The notes: generated from the letters alone by a model not told the origin. Positions 45,227 to 54,810 are shown, counted from the first letter of the stretch. The stretch: DNA of 64,000 nt from JAJPHW01 sp963799065 (GCA_963799065.1 CAWCVJ010000001.1:496001-560000); one strand, 5' to 3'. Made by a program: numbers and translations.

Positions 45227-45340
45227 CTAGTTGTCACGTCGAAAAGCAGCCCGGCAAATCCATAGCAGCAGCAGGGAACACGCGGTGAGCCAGACTTGTC
45301 CGGCTGGAAAGGTCGCCGAGAAAATGGATTCAAGACTCAT
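45227..45340 (-). CDS. possible 37-residue membrane microprotein
   Basis: In the 420-base gap between the ABC exporter and the response regulator, one short frame reads MSLESIFSATFPAGQVWLTA, then CSLLLLWICRAAFRRDN, a single hydrophobic segment with a basic end. The ribosome site is weak. It resembles the small membrane protein at 37902 in layout only. The rest of the gap (45341-45588) shows no gene; a TTGACA at about 45523 has no well-placed -10. Confidence 0.35.
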   Translation of the reverse strand: MSLESIFSATFPAGQVWLTACSLLLLWICRAAFRRDN

Positions 45341-45588
45341 TTCTGTCTTAAACCGCCCGCTGTCGTTTCACCGTTTTCCTGGGCTCCGGGAGCGAGCGGC
45401 TTGTAGCGTCCCTCCAATAATTAGAACCCATTGGCGAAGCGTCGCTAGTAAAGAGTTGGTCATCCCGAGTAAAGTTTTGTCGTACGTGTACCGCGTCCAA
45501 CCGCCTTCTCCCTTCGCGATTTGACAATTCTTTACCACTCTTATTGAAAAGAAAGCCCTAATATGAAAAGCGGCGTTTGACATCTACA

Positions 45589-46314
45589 ATGGAAGACTTG
45601 GAGCGAATACTAGTCATCGACGACGACGTGGAACTTTGCAGCCTCGTCGCCGAATATCTGGGGCCGGAAGGCTTCGACGTCGAGAGTGTGGCCGACGGAT
45701 CACGCGGCCTCGAACGCGCTTCTGGGGGCAACCATTCTCTGGTTGTGCTCGATGTTATGTTGCCCGGCCTCAATGGCTTCGATTTGCTGCGCCAGTTGCG
45801 CAAGACCTCTCGGGTGCCTGTGCTGCTATTAACGGCTCGGGGCGAAGATGTCGATCGCATCGTCGGACTTGAGATTGGCGCCGATGATTATTTACCGAAG
45901 CCGTTTAATCCGAGAGAACTTCTGGCCCGTGTGCGCGCCATCCTCCGCCGGACGCAAGCTACCGCGGGCGATGGATTGATTCCTGAAATTCTACATGTGG
46001 GCGATGTGGAGCTTGATCCGGCTACCCGCAACGTGTTCCGCCAGGGTAAGCCGGTGGAACTTACCTCCGTCGAATTCAACCTGTTGCACGTGCTTTTGAA
46101 GGAAGCCGGTCGAGTGGTGACACGCGAGCATCTGGTGGACGCCGTTCTCGGGCGCAAGTTTTCTCCCTTCGATCGCAGCATTGACATGCACGTCAGCAAA
46201 GTGCGAAAGAAGCTGGGCGACTCGGAAGAGGGGTCCGAGCACATCAAAACGGTGCGCGGCGTCGGCTACATTTTCGCTCATTCCCGGGAGCCGGTAAGGA
46301 GCCGCCCGGAGTGA
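45589..46314 (+). CDS. OmpR/CpxR-like response regulator
   Basis: A 241-residue regulator started at the ATG before EDLERILVIDDD; an in-frame TTG four codons earlier is possible. Receiver residues: the DDD acidic pocket, D55 phosphorylation site (LVVLDVMLPGLNG), LLLTARG and YLPKPFN. The winged helix is VEFNLLHVLLKEAGRVVTREHLVDAVLG and DMHVSKVRKKLGD, ending VRGVGYIFA. The layout and the following kinase match the CpxRA envelope-stress pair, though orthology is not proven. It overlaps the kinase gene by GTGA. Confidence 0.93.
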   Translation: MEDLERILVIDDDVELCSLVAEYLGPEGFDVESVADGSRGLERASGGNHSLVVLDVMLPGLNGFDLLRQLRKTSRVPVLLLTARGEDVDRIVGLEIGADDYLPKPFNPRELLARVRAILRRTQATAGDGLIPEILHVGDVELDPATRNVFRQGKPVELTSVEFNLLHVLLKEAGRVVTREHLVDAVLGRKFSPFDRSIDMHVSKVRKKLGDSEEGSEHIKTVRGVGYIFAHSREPVRSRPE

Positions 46315-47723
46315 AGAGCGTCTTCTTCAGGATTTTCTTTTCCTACTGGATCGCGCAGGCACTATTTGTCGTCTTCGCGATCTTGATCACGCTGGCAATG
46401 CGTCCCCCCGGCGAGATCGCGAACATTGAGTCGATGGAAGGCAACATCCTGGAGGGGGCACTCCAGGCGCGGCAGAGCGGAGGAGAGAATGCTGTGGTTC
46501 GCTATCTGCGAAGTCTGCGCGAGACGCAGCATATTTGGGCTTCAGTGTTCGAGGCAGACGGCAAAGACATTCTTGGCGGAAAACCGCCGGAATGGATAGA
46601 ATCGGCGCGGTTGGGGAAGACCCGGACAGCGGATAGCATTTGGGGGAGGCTGGGGCCGCGGCAGTTTTTACGCCGGACCATGGCCGCGTCCGATGGCCGC
46701 ACTTATACCTTGGTGATTGAAATCCCACCCGAGAAGCACGAGATTTTTGGGCCGCACGCGTGGCCTGGCACGAGCATCTTTATCGCGGTCATCACTTCGG
46801 GAGTCATTTGTTACCTCCTCGCGAGATATCTCATGGCGCCGGTGGCTCGGCTTCGCGCCGCGACCCAGAAGCTCGCGTCCGGAGACCTATCGGCGAGGGC
46901 GGGATTTGCCGGCGGACGCAGACGGGACGAGATGTCCCAGCTATTGCGCGATTTCGACTTAATGGCGGAACGCCTCGAGATCCTGGTGACTTCGCAGAAT
47001 CGATTGCTGAGCGACATTTCGCACGAGCTGCGCTCACCGCTGGCCCGGCTTAATGTGGCGCTGGAGCTGGCTCGCCAGCGGACGGGACCTGAAGCAAGAA
47101 GTTCTCTCGACCGGATGAACCTCGAAGCGGATCGCTTGAATACGCTGATCGGTCGGCTTCTGTCGGTGGCTCGACTGGACAGCGGCAAGGAGTCGCTGAG
47201 TTCCGCCCGGGTAAATCTGGGCGAGCTTATCGCCGAGGTCGCGCAAGACGCCGCTTTCGAAGCCCAGCACCGGCGCTGCGGTGTTGAATGCCTGGTGCAA
47301 CAGGAGTGCTGTGTCGCGGGAGATAGTGGGTTGCTACGGAGCGCGATCGAAAACGTTGTCCGCAATGCGGTGCGCTATACGCGAGAAGGAACGATGGTGC
47401 AGATCACGGTGGAAAAATCCAGCGGCACGGCTGGACCGGTTGCCCTGATTCGGGTAGAAGATTGCGGCACGGGTGTTCCCGAAGCTTCGCTTAACAAATT
47501 GTTCGAGCCTTTCTATCGACTGGATGACGCGCGGGGCCGCGGCACGGGTGGCGTAGGACTTGGCCTGGCCATCACCGAACGGGCGATTCGCTTTCATCGC
47601 GGAAGTGTGCGGGCGGTCAACCGTGCCGAAGGTGGATTACTCGTCGAAATCAAACTGCCCCTTGCGCCCGACGATGGGTCTCTGGACGCGAGAGTCGAAG
47701 GTGGTCAGCTGGCCGTCCGATGA
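46311..47723 (+). CDS. CpxA-like sensor histidine kinase
   Basis: A 470-residue kinase from a GTG that overlaps the regulator's stop. TM1 is about 8-29, a periplasmic sensor domain about 31-150, TM2 about 153-177, then HAMP (PVARLRAATQKLASGDLSAR). The HisKA site is H238 (LLSDISHELRSPLARL). ATP-binding motifs: ENVVRNAVRY, DCGTGVP, FEPFYR and GGVGLGLAI. The presence of a periplasmic domain separates it from the kinase at 4854. Signal unknown, probably envelope damage by analogy with CpxA. Confidence 0.93.
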   Translation: MKSVFFRIFFSYWIAQALFVVFAILITLAMRPPGEIANIESMEGNILEGALQARQSGGENAVVRYLRSLRETQHIWASVFEADGKDILGGKPPEWIESARLGKTRTADSIWGRLGPRQFLRRTMAASDGRTYTLVIEIPPEKHEIFGPHAWPGTSIFIAVITSGVICYLLARYLMAPVARLRAATQKLASGDLSARAGFAGGRRRDEMSQLLRDFDLMAERLEILVTSQNRLLSDISHELRSPLARLNVALELARQRTGPEARSSLDRMNLEADRLNTLIGRLLSVARLDSGKESLSSARVNLGELIAEVAQDAAFEAQHRRCGVECLVQQECCVAGDSGLLRSAIENVVRNAVRYTREGTMVQITVEKSSGTAGPVALIRVEDCGTGVPEASLNKLFEPFYRLDDARGRGTGGVGLGLAITERAIRFHRGSVRAVNRAEGGLLVEIKLPLAPDDGSLDARVEGGQLAVR

Positions 47724-47838
47724 AATGACGCGGCGTGCGAAGTCACAGTTCGCCGTGAACATGCGATAATCGAAAATCATTCATCGCTTGCCGATACGCT
47801 GGTCAAGCGTAAGTGCGGCAAAATGCCAGGGAGAAAGA

Positions 47839-49095
47839 ATGGTCTGGAAGTTTCGTTGGTTTGTGGCAGTGCTGATTGGCATCGCGATTCTCATCGGTGT
47901 GAGTTGTAGCAACAACACCAGCCCAACCACGAGCACCACTACGGCGGACCTCTACGTAACTACTGCGGGCGACTCGACTTTGCAAGGGTATGTCATCACC
48001 CCGAGCAGCGGCGCACTCAGCCTTGTTGGGCAAGGGATTGGGAGCGGAGCGCAGCCCGCCGCCATGGTGATTTCTCCGTCCCTGACCACGCTTTTTGTTG
48101 TCAGTAGTGGAGGTTTGTGCCCCAGCCTAACGACCACAACGCCGTGCCTTGCTTCCTACACGATCAACGGTGACGGGAGCGCCAGTTCCGCTGCGTCCGT
48201 CAGCTTGAAGAATCCCAATGGAACGGCTCCGTTGAACCCTTCGGCGATGGCATTCAATGCTGCGGGCACCTATCTTTTTGTAGCCAACCAGGGCATTCTT
48301 TCAGGGCCCGGCGCGGCCGCTTCCAGCACGATCTCGGTTTTTGCCATCAGTGGGACGACGGCAACCGAGATTGCGGGCTCTCCTTTTCAGGACGAAGCGA
48401 TTCCGGGGGTTCCTAATACTTCGGGGGTCGGGCCATCGGGCTTAACGGTCAGCGGCTCGGGCAATTATTTATACGTTTCAAATAACTTCAACAACACGAT
48501 TTCGGGCTTCACGATCGATCCAAGTTCCGGGGCCCTTACGCAGTTTTCATCCACGCCTTACCCGGCGGGAACAAATCCCACGGGGCTGACGATTACGCCC
48601 AACGGAGCGTTCCTGTTCGCCGCCAATTCAGGTTCGAACAATGTTTCTGCGTTTGCGATTTGCGATAAGGTCACGAACACGTGTGCCAATGCGTCGGAAC
48701 CCGATGGTACTCTGACGGATGTCACCGGGCAACCGTTTGCCTCGGGCCTTGGACCGGTCGTCCCACTGGTCGACCCGTCAGGAAATTTCCTGTACGTCGT
48801 GGATAAAGTCTCCAACCAAATCTCGCAATATCGAATTAGCAGCGGAACCGGCGTGCTTACGCCGATCAGCCCCAACGCGGTATCGACCGGGCCGACGCCG
48901 GTCAGCCTGGTGATCGTAGTGGGTAGCACCGTCATCACTGCGACGGGCGGACAAACCGAATATCTTTATGTGGCGAACAGCGGAGGGACATCGCTTTCCA
49001 CATTTAGCTTCGACTCGACGGTGGGCCAGCTTACGGTGCTGGGGGGCACGACGACGACCGATGGTGGGAATCCTTCCGCACTGACCGCTCGATGA
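47839..49095 (+). CDS. lipoprotein with lactonase-type beta-propeller
   Basis: A 418-residue protein; the ATG follows GGGAGAAAG. The signal segment FVAVLIGIAILIGVSC points to a lipoprotein, cleaved before the cysteine. The mature protein repeats the 7-bladed propeller pattern of the 6-phosphogluconolactonase (Lactonase) family: YVTTAGDSTLQGYVITPSSG, YLYVSNNFNNTISGFTIDPS, FLFAANSGSNNVSAFAI, YVVDKVSNQISQYRISSG, YVANSGGTSLSTFSFDST. Catalytic activity is doubtful in such secreted relatives; a binding or structural role is likely. Many acidobacteria carry large families of these. Confidence 0.8.
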   Translation: MVWKFRWFVAVLIGIAILIGVSCSNNTSPTTSTTTADLYVTTAGDSTLQGYVITPSSGALSLVGQGIGSGAQPAAMVISPSLTTLFVVSSGGLCPSLTTTTPCLASYTINGDGSASSAASVSLKNPNGTAPLNPSAMAFNAAGTYLFVANQGILSGPGAAASSTISVFAISGTTATEIAGSPFQDEAIPGVPNTSGVGPSGLTVSGSGNYLYVSNNFNNTISGFTIDPSSGALTQFSSTPYPAGTNPTGLTITPNGAFLFAANSGSNNVSAFAICDKVTNTCANASEPDGTLTDVTGQPFASGLGPVVPLVDPSGNFLYVVDKVSNQISQYRISSGTGVLTPISPNAVSTGPTPVSLVIVVGSTVITATGGQTEYLYVANSGGTSLSTFSFDSTVGQLTVLGGTTTTDGGNPSALTAR

Positions 49096-49107
49096 GAACG
49101 GTGGAGG

Positions 49108-50139
49108 CTAAAACAGGCTAAGTTGTTGCTCCGGATTCGGGCTCTTCTTTGGCCCGACGGTATTCGCAAGCAGGTCGGCGGTGACCGAGACTTCGTCCAT
49201 GCCGTATTTTTTTCGCAAGTGAGTCATGGTCTTCGCAATCTGGCTTGCGTAGGCTTTGGAGACGAACGCGGAATCTTTGTAGCGCCGCTCGTAACTCTCG
49301 ACCAATTCCGGAAACTGCACACGTAAGAACGGGAGGAACACCGCGCTGGCGCAGGGCTTCAAGAATAGAGCCCCACCGGAAATGTGCTTGCATCCGGTCT
49401 CGGCCACGGCCAGGGTCAACGCCTCCAAAGCGGCCGCTCCATCGGTGATACCAGGAAGCACCGGGGCGCAACTTACTCCTGTATGCAGGCCTGCTTCGGT
49501 CAGCTGTCGAAGAGCTTGCAAACGCAAATCAGGGCGAGGGGCTCGCGGCTCCAGGATTCGGGCCAGTTCGGTATTCACCGTGGTGATGGTCAGCCGCACG
49601 GAGAGCCGGTTGTTCGCGGCGATATCTTTAAGTAGCTCGAGGTCGCGCAGAATTAGGTTTGACTTGGTAATGATTCCGATCTCAAAACTGCGATGCCGGG
49701 CAAACTCCGTGAGAATCTCCCGAGTGATCTCGAAGCGCCTCTCCGCGGGCTGGTAGGGATCGGTGGCCGTCCCGATGGCAATGCTTTCTCCGCGCTTAAC
49801 CTGTCGCAACTCCTGACGCAAGAGCGCGGCGGCATGTTGCTTGACGAAGATCTTCCGCTCGAAGGCGGCGCCGTCTCGCATTTCCATGAATTCGTGGGTG
49901 TAGCGTGCATAGCAGTATTTGCACGCAAACTCGCACCCGCGGTAGGGATTGATGGTCCAAGAAAAAGGAACACGGTGCCCGGTGCAGCGGTTCAGCAGGG
50001 ATCGAGAGGGGAGAGAGAAATATTCCACGCGGTGCCCGGTGCGAAGAGACTCGCCTTGGGATGCGAGCCGGGCGATCCCGATGAGCCGGGGTGCGGTTTC
50101 CGAGGGGAGATTGTCGGGGAGAAGGGGTAATGAGTCCAT
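49108..50139 (-). CDS. radical SAM protein, PA0069/SPL-like family
   Basis: A 343-residue radical SAM protein. The 4Fe-4S ligands are in YRGCEFACKYCYAR (CxxxCxxC). The order after it, IKVFVKQHAAALLRQEL-like helix, SIAIGTATDPYQPAE and EIGIITKSNLILRDLELLKDI, matches the PA0069/Rv2578c family related to spore photoproduct lyase. Function is unknown; DNA repair has been suggested for the wider group. It is divergent from recN, which is compatible with a DNA-damage context. The C-terminal part has YASQIAKTMTHLRKKYG. Confidence 0.9.
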   Translation of the reverse strand: MDSLPLLPDNLPSETAPRLIGIARLASQGESLRTGHRVEYFSLPSRSLLNRCTGHRVPFSWTINPYRGCEFACKYCYARYTHEFMEMRDGAAFERKIFVKQHAAALLRQELRQVKRGESIAIGTATDPYQPAERRFEITREILTEFARHRSFEIGIITKSNLILRDLELLKDIAANNRLSVRLTITTVNTELARILEPRAPRPDLRLQALRQLTEAGLHTGVSCAPVLPGITDGAAALEALTLAVAETGCKHISGGALFLKPCASAVFLPFLRVQFPELVESYERRYKDSAFVSKAYASQIAKTMTHLRKKYGMDEVSVTADLLANTVGPKKSPNPEQQLSLF

Positions 50140-50298
50140 GGTTTTGCCTTGTAGTTATTTCGCCTTATATTCGCCTTTAGGCTAGCCGTTAAAAGGGTGC
50201 CGGTCAAGCTCGATACGCGATGATGTCGGGAGACAAGCAGGCGTGCCCAGACGAGAACGCCGTGATATCCTTCGCACAACTTCTCTTTGAGGTTTGGT

Positions 50299-51987
50299 GT
50301 GCTTGCCGAATTGCGGCTGGAAAATTACGCGGTCATCGACAGCTCAACGGTTGAGTTTTCGTCCGGCTTAAATCTATTAACGGGAGAGACCGGAGCGGGA
50401 AAGTCGATTCTGATCGATGCGCTGTCTCTGCTGTTGGGCGAGAAAGCGTCCTCCGACTTGATTCGAGCGGGGGCGGAGCGCGCGATGATCTCCGCGGTGT
50501 TTGAGGTCGAACCGAGCGAGGCTAAATCGGTTGCGGTAATTCTGGAAGCCAACGGCATCGATGACGAGAACGGATCTGTGATCCTGCGACGGGAGATTGC
50601 GGCCGGGGGCAAAGGACGCGTCTTCGTCAACAATCAGCCCGCGACGGTGGCGGTGTTGCGGCAGTTAGCACACTATTTGGCGATTGTCCATGCCCAGAGT
50701 GAGACGATCGTTTCCTTCGACGCCGAGGCGAGGCTGGGCTTGCTGGACGCATTCGCGCTTAACCAAAACGAATTCGTAGCAGAGGCATTTTCCCAATGGA
50801 AATCGATTACGGCCCGGATGGAAGCGCTGGAACGCGACGAGCAGGACCGACTGCGACTCTTGGATTTGTGGAGCTTCCAGAAGCGCGAGATTGACAATGC
50901 GAAGCTGAAGCCCGGGGAGGACGAGGTCTTGGAAGCGCAAAAACTCATCCTCGCCAACGCCGAAAAAATTTATGGTGCGGCGATGCGGGGGTTTGATTTG
51001 CTCTATGAAGGCGAGGCGTCGACCGCTTCTTCGTTGCGCGCCGCGCAGAGACAAGTCGAGGAGTTGACGCGCTTCGAGCCCAAAATGCAAGAAGCGCTGG
51101 CCGCGTTGCAAACCGCGCGCATTAGCGTAGAGGATGTGGGCGCAACGCTGCGCGATTACGCCGGAGGCATTCAGGCTTCGCCGGAAGCGTTGGCGGAAGC
51201 GGAAGACCGGCTGGCGGCGATCAACAAACTGAAACGCAAGTATGGAGCGTCGGCGACGGAGATATTGGCCTTTGGAGAAGAAGTTGGCCGCAAGCTGGCC
51301 GAGATGGAGAATAAGGACGAGGTCTTACGGGAGCTGAACAAGGAGTTGGCGAAGGCTGCGGAAAACTACCTCTCGGCTGCCAGAGCGGTGTCGAAAAAGC
51401 GTTATGAGGCGGCTCGAAGACTCGAGAAACTGGTAGAGGCGGAAATCCGCGATTTGGCGATGAACTCGGCTTTCAGAATTGAGGTGGGCGGAACAGACGA
51501 GGAAGTCAACTGGACGGCATCGGGATTCGATCAGGTTGAGTATTTGATTGCGACCAATCCCGGCGAGCCGCTGCGTCGGCTGCAACAGATTGCGTCGGGT
51601 GGAGAGTTGTCCCGCGTCATGCTGGCGTTGAAGGTGAGCGTTGAGGCTGGAGGCTCGAAGAAAAGAGTATCGGTGCAGCGGACTCTGGTGTTCGACGAAA
51701 TCGATATCGGCATTGGCGGCCGTGCGGCCGAGGCCGTCGGCCGAAAACTGAAGTCGTTGTCCCGCTCGAATCAGGTTCTGTGTGTAACGCACCTTCCGCA
51801 AATCGCAACTTTTGCCGATCATCATTATGTGATCGAGAAGAGCGATCTCGGAGGACGCACGCGGACGACGATCCGCGAGGTGATTGGCGAAGAACGAACG
51901 GAGGAAGTTGCGCGCATGCTAAGCGGCGCGAAGCTGACGGAGACGTCGCGCAAACATGCTGAGCAGTTGCTGAAGGCGAATCAGTGA
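50299..51987 (+). CDS. recN: DNA repair protein RecN
   Basis: A 562-residue SMC-like ATPase in double-strand-break repair. The start is a GTG six bases behind GAGG; the protein then begins with the family's LAELRLENYAVID. Walker A is GETGAGKSILIDALSLLLGEKAS, followed by a coiled coil with a short hinge (about 150-370). The C-terminal head has signature QIASGGELSRVMLALK, Walker B TLVFDEIDIGIGG and the D loop/H switch VTHLPQIATFADHH. Length and order match RecN. No SOS box could be recognised in the divergent promoter region with the radical SAM gene. Confidence 0.96.
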   Translation: MLAELRLENYAVIDSSTVEFSSGLNLLTGETGAGKSILIDALSLLLGEKASSDLIRAGAERAMISAVFEVEPSEAKSVAVILEANGIDDENGSVILRREIAAGGKGRVFVNNQPATVAVLRQLAHYLAIVHAQSETIVSFDAEARLGLLDAFALNQNEFVAEAFSQWKSITARMEALERDEQDRLRLLDLWSFQKREIDNAKLKPGEDEVLEAQKLILANAEKIYGAAMRGFDLLYEGEASTASSLRAAQRQVEELTRFEPKMQEALAALQTARISVEDVGATLRDYAGGIQASPEALAEAEDRLAAINKLKRKYGASATEILAFGEEVGRKLAEMENKDEVLRELNKELAKAAENYLSAARAVSKKRYEAARRLEKLVEAEIRDLAMNSAFRIEVGGTDEEVNWTASGFDQVEYLIATNPGEPLRRLQQIASGGELSRVMLALKVSVEAGGSKKRVSVQRTLVFDEIDIGIGGRAAEAVGRKLKSLSRSNQVLCVTHLPQIATFADHHYVIEKSDLGGRTRTTIREVIGEERTEEVARMLSGAKLTETSRKHAEQLLKANQ

Positions 51988-52059
51988 ATACGGTTGTCGA
52001 CTAACCTATAGTGAAATCACTATGACGAACCGTCCTTGAAACCCGTTGTCTGGGTTGGA

Positions 52060-52560
52060 TCGGCCTTTCGGATCGGGCCTTAAGGACTTGCGACAGTTTC
52101 CCGAAGCCGTACAGGAACACATGGGCTATTCCCCCGATATCGCACAGCACAGCGGCAAACATCGTGATGCGAAGGCCTTGGGCGGATTTGGCGGCGCGGG
52201 TGCGCTGGAAGTGGTCACGGATCATCGCGGCGACACATTCCGTGCCGTCGACACCGTGAGATATGCGGCGACAGTGTTTGTGCTTCATGCGTTTCAAAAG
52301 AAGATATCGGCGTGCCTGATAGTGGTATTCTCCTTCAACATTGTAGGAGTAAGTCAACTCCCTACCCACTTCTTGTTGCGCGCCGTAGCGTTTGCCCGTC
52401 AGAGAGTGCCCTGAGTCGACGGCCACGAGGTGAGCTTGGCGTGAGCGCATCCAATAACGTATGCCCGCTTCTGCTGAGATCGCGAGCAGTGCGAAATCCT
52501 TACGCGGCAATGCCAATCCGCTGATGTGCTCGGAGCGATCCATCGGCCGACCTTTGATAA
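52060..52560 (-). pseudogene. decayed DUF3592-like membrane protein gene
   Basis: On the minus strand, pieces of one protein appear in different frames. A hydrophobic segment (FALLAISAEAGIRYWM) leads into KLTSWPSTQGTL in a second frame, then a stop. The first frame then resumes with LTYSYNVEGEYHYQ, and a third frame continues with SGTPISSFETHEAQTL. The string SWPSTQG...YSYNVEGEY is the core of DUF3592-type proteins. At least two frame changes and stops separate them. The 300-odd residue frame that covers this region also runs through ispE on the opposite strand and is not itself a gene. Limits of the pseudogene are approximate. Confidence 0.5.
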
Positions 52561-52615
52561 ATGCTGCTCGATTGGCCAGCGCTGAATCTTTGGGCTTGTG
52601 ATCTACTTTAGGGGT

Positions 52616-53569
52616 ATGCTGGCCAGCGTCCATTCCTTCTCGAAGATTAATCTCGGCCTCGCCATCGGCCCTATCCGGCCCGATGGCTTCCACGAACTGC
52701 GCACGGTGTATCAGACCATCGCGCTGCATGATGTCCTGAGAGTTGAGGTCACGCGCGGATCGGGGATTGAGATTCGGTGTGACGATCCGCGGGTGCCTAG
52801 GGATTCGTCGAATACTTGCTGGAAGATTGCTGAGCGGGCGGCGTCGGCACTGAAGATGCGTGGGCGGATTGTGATTTCCGTCGATAAGCGGCTGCCGATT
52901 CAGGGTGGATTGGGTGGTGCGTCCGGTAATGCTGTGGCCACCTTGATCGCGCTGGAAATTGCTTCGGGCAAGAAACTGTCTGGCGGCGAGAAGTTGCGCA
53001 TTGCGGCGGAAGTTGGCTCCGACCTGCCGCTGTTTCTCATCGGCGGAACTATTCTTGGCGTAGGGCATGGCGAAGAAGTTTATCCACTGCCCGATCTGCC
53101 TACGACGCCGTGCGTTATTGTGACGCCGGATATTGGTGTGTCGACTCCGAAGGCGTTCGCGGATTGGGATAAGCTCGCATTGACGCAGCCCTCGTCCTCG
53201 GATAGACTTAAAAAGTTCGGTCAAACGTTGTCAGCCTGGCTGAACGGTAACTCCGGTGTCCCTGGGAAATATGGCAGGGGCCGGGCCGAGACCCCGCTTC
53301 TCGACCTCGTCCGTACCGGGATAGAAAACGACTTTGAGCAGGTCGTATTTCCGCAATATCCCTTACTGCGAGAGTTGAAGCGAAAATTAGAGCGATCCGG
53401 GGCTTTGTATGCGTCCTTGTCGGGCTCTGGCTCGGCGCTTTACGGGCTGTTTGCAACGCGGCGCGCGGCGCAAGAAGCTGCGGCCAAGTTAGGCAAGCGG
53501 GACACGGCTGCGGTGGCGGCGAGTACTTTGACCCGGCGGCAGTACTGGAATGGGCTTGCAAGTTTGTAG
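52616..53569 (+). CDS. ispE: 4-diphosphocytidyl-2-C-methyl-D-erythritol kinase
   Basis: A GHMP kinase of the non-mevalonate isoprenoid pathway, about 317 residues. It phosphorylates the 2-hydroxyl of CDP-ME. Motifs: FSKINLGLAI, RPDGFHELRTVYQTI, the ATP loop LPIQGGLGGASGNAVATL and the late glycine motif LSGSGSALYGLF. The ATG is just behind AGGGG at very short distance; an in-frame GTG 18 bases earlier (52598) is the alternative start. It is followed by tRNA-Gln and prs, an arrangement seen in many bacteria. Confidence 0.94.
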   Translation: MLASVHSFSKINLGLAIGPIRPDGFHELRTVYQTIALHDVLRVEVTRGSGIEIRCDDPRVPRDSSNTCWKIAERAASALKMRGRIVISVDKRLPIQGGLGGASGNAVATLIALEIASGKKLSGGEKLRIAAEVGSDLPLFLIGGTILGVGHGEEVYPLPDLPTTPCVIVTPDIGVSTPKAFADWDKLALTQPSSSDRLKKFGQTLSAWLNGNSGVPGKYGRGRAETPLLDLVRTGIENDFEQVVFPQYPLLRELKRKLERSGALYASLSGSGSALYGLFATRRAAQEAAAKLGKRDTAAVAASTLTRRQYWNGLASL

Positions 53570-53630
53570 TTTCCGGCGACGGCTTCTATGGCTTACACTG
53601 ATAGCTCCCGCAAACGAGAGCAGGGATTAC

Positions 53631-53704
53631 TGGGCCGTCGACTAATGGTAGGTCAAGTGCCTTTGACGCACTTTGTCTAGGTTCGAATCCTAGCGGCCCA
53701 GCCA
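53631..53704 (+). tRNA. tRNA-Gln (anticodon UUG)
   Basis: A complete cloverleaf with the CCA encoded. Acceptor stem TGGGCCG / CGGCCCA, discriminator G then CCA. The D arm GACTAATGGTAGGTC, anticodon stem AGTGC / GCACT with loop CTTTGAC (anticodon TTG), and T arm CTAGG-TTCGAAT-CCTAG. It lies between ispE and prs. Confidence 0.96.
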
Positions 53705-53736
53705 AAAATTCGAGCTGGTTGGGAAGAGCGATCTCT

Positions 53737-54810
53737 ATGGCCACGCTTGCCACGACGACTGAAAAAAAGCAGTTGACGAGCCCCGAAGACCGAGAGAAAG
53801 AGAAAGATAAAGCGGTTGAGCGTAAACCACAGCGCAACCGCGCCGACGACAAGTTTAAGGTTTTTTCTGGCACGGCCAACGAGCCGCTGGCCGACGAGGT
53901 TTGCGCATTCCTCGGGCTGGTGCGCGGACAGGCGGTGATTAGCCGCTTCAGTGACGGCGAAGCTTACGTTCAGTTGCAAGAAAACGTACGCGGCGCGGAT
54001 GTTTTCGTCATGCAGTCGACGTGTCGCAGGATTCTGGACAGCGGCAAGGTCACCAGCGTGGACGAGCACTTGATGGAGTTGCTGCTGATCATGGATGCGC
54101 TCAAGCGCGCTTCGGCTCGGCGCATCACGGCGGTGATTCCGTACTTTGGATATGCGCGGCAGGATAGAAAAGATAAGCCGCGAGCGCCAATTTCGGCGAA
54201 GCTGGTGGCCGATTTATTGACGACGGCGGGAGCGAATCGGGCGCTGATTGTAGATTTGCATGCGCCGCAGTTGCAGGGATTTTTCAATATCCCGGTGGAT
54301 CATTTATTTGCGTCCCCGGTGCTGGTGGATCATTTTAAGCGGCTGAATCTGCCGAATTTGACGGTGGTTTCGCCGGACGCGGGCGGCGTGGAGCGCGCCA
54401 GATTTTTTGCCAAGAAGATGGACGCGGCTCTGGCTATCGTCGATAAGCGGCGCGTGGAAGTGAATGTCGCCGAAGTCATGAACGTGATCGGCGACGTCCG
54501 CGGGCGCACTTGTCTGGTGATCGACGATTTGATCGATACGGCAGGCACGCTGGTAAAGACGGCCAGCGCGCTCATAGAGAGCGGTGCCAGTGCGGTCTAT
54601 ACATGCTGCTCGCATCCGGTGTTATCGGGGCCTGCGGTCGAGAATATTTCGTTGTCCTGCATCAAGGAAGTGGTGGTGACCAACACGGTTCCGTTGGGCG
54701 AGGCGGCAAAGCGGGAACCGAAGATTAAAGTGCTGTCCATCGCAGGCTTGATTGGACGAGCAATTCAGTCGATTCACGAAGAAACATCGGTAAGCAAATT
54801 GTTCTTATAG
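53737..54810 (+). CDS. prs: ribose-phosphate pyrophosphokinase
   Basis: PRPP synthetase, 357 residues from the ATG before ATLATTTEKK. It makes PRPP from ribose-5-phosphate and ATP for nucleotide, His and Trp synthesis. Motifs: FSGTANEPLADEV, FSDGEAYVQL, PYFGYARQDRKDKPRAPISAKLVADLL, VDLHAPQLQGFF, DKRRVEVN and the PRPP loop CLVIDDLIDTAGTL. Two features are unusual: about 45 charged residues before the normal start, and an extra segment (STCRRILDSGKVTSVDEHLM) where most enzymes have a shorter PT...DNLM loop. An in-frame ATG 18 bases upstream is possible. Confidence 0.95.
   Translation: MATLATTTEKKQLTSPEDREKEKDKAVERKPQRNRADDKFKVFSGTANEPLADEVCAFLGLVRGQAVISRFSDGEAYVQLQENVRGADVFVMQSTCRRILDSGKVTSVDEHLMELLLIMDALKRASARRITAVIPYFGYARQDRKDKPRAPISAKLVADLLTTAGANRALIVDLHAPQLQGFFNIPVDHLFASPVLVDHFKRLNLPNLTVVSPDAGGVERARFFAKKMDAALAIVDKRRVEVNVAEVMNVIGDVRGRTCLVIDDLIDTAGTLVKTASALIESGASAVYTCCSHPVLSGPAVENISLSCIKEVVVTNTVPLGEAAKREPKIKVLSIAGLIGRAIQSIHEETSVSKLFL

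Noticed and set aside
50140..50298. Possible LexA/SOS box between the radical SAM gene and recN
   Set aside because: No GAAC-N4-GTTC or GTTC-N7-GTTC pattern was found, and the acidobacterial LexA motif is not certain to me.
52001..53224. Long open frame on the minus strand, 407 codons
   Set aside because: Its first half is antisense to ispE, which has clear GHMP motifs. The sequence has no family-like pattern except for the decayed DUF3592 pieces in its second half.
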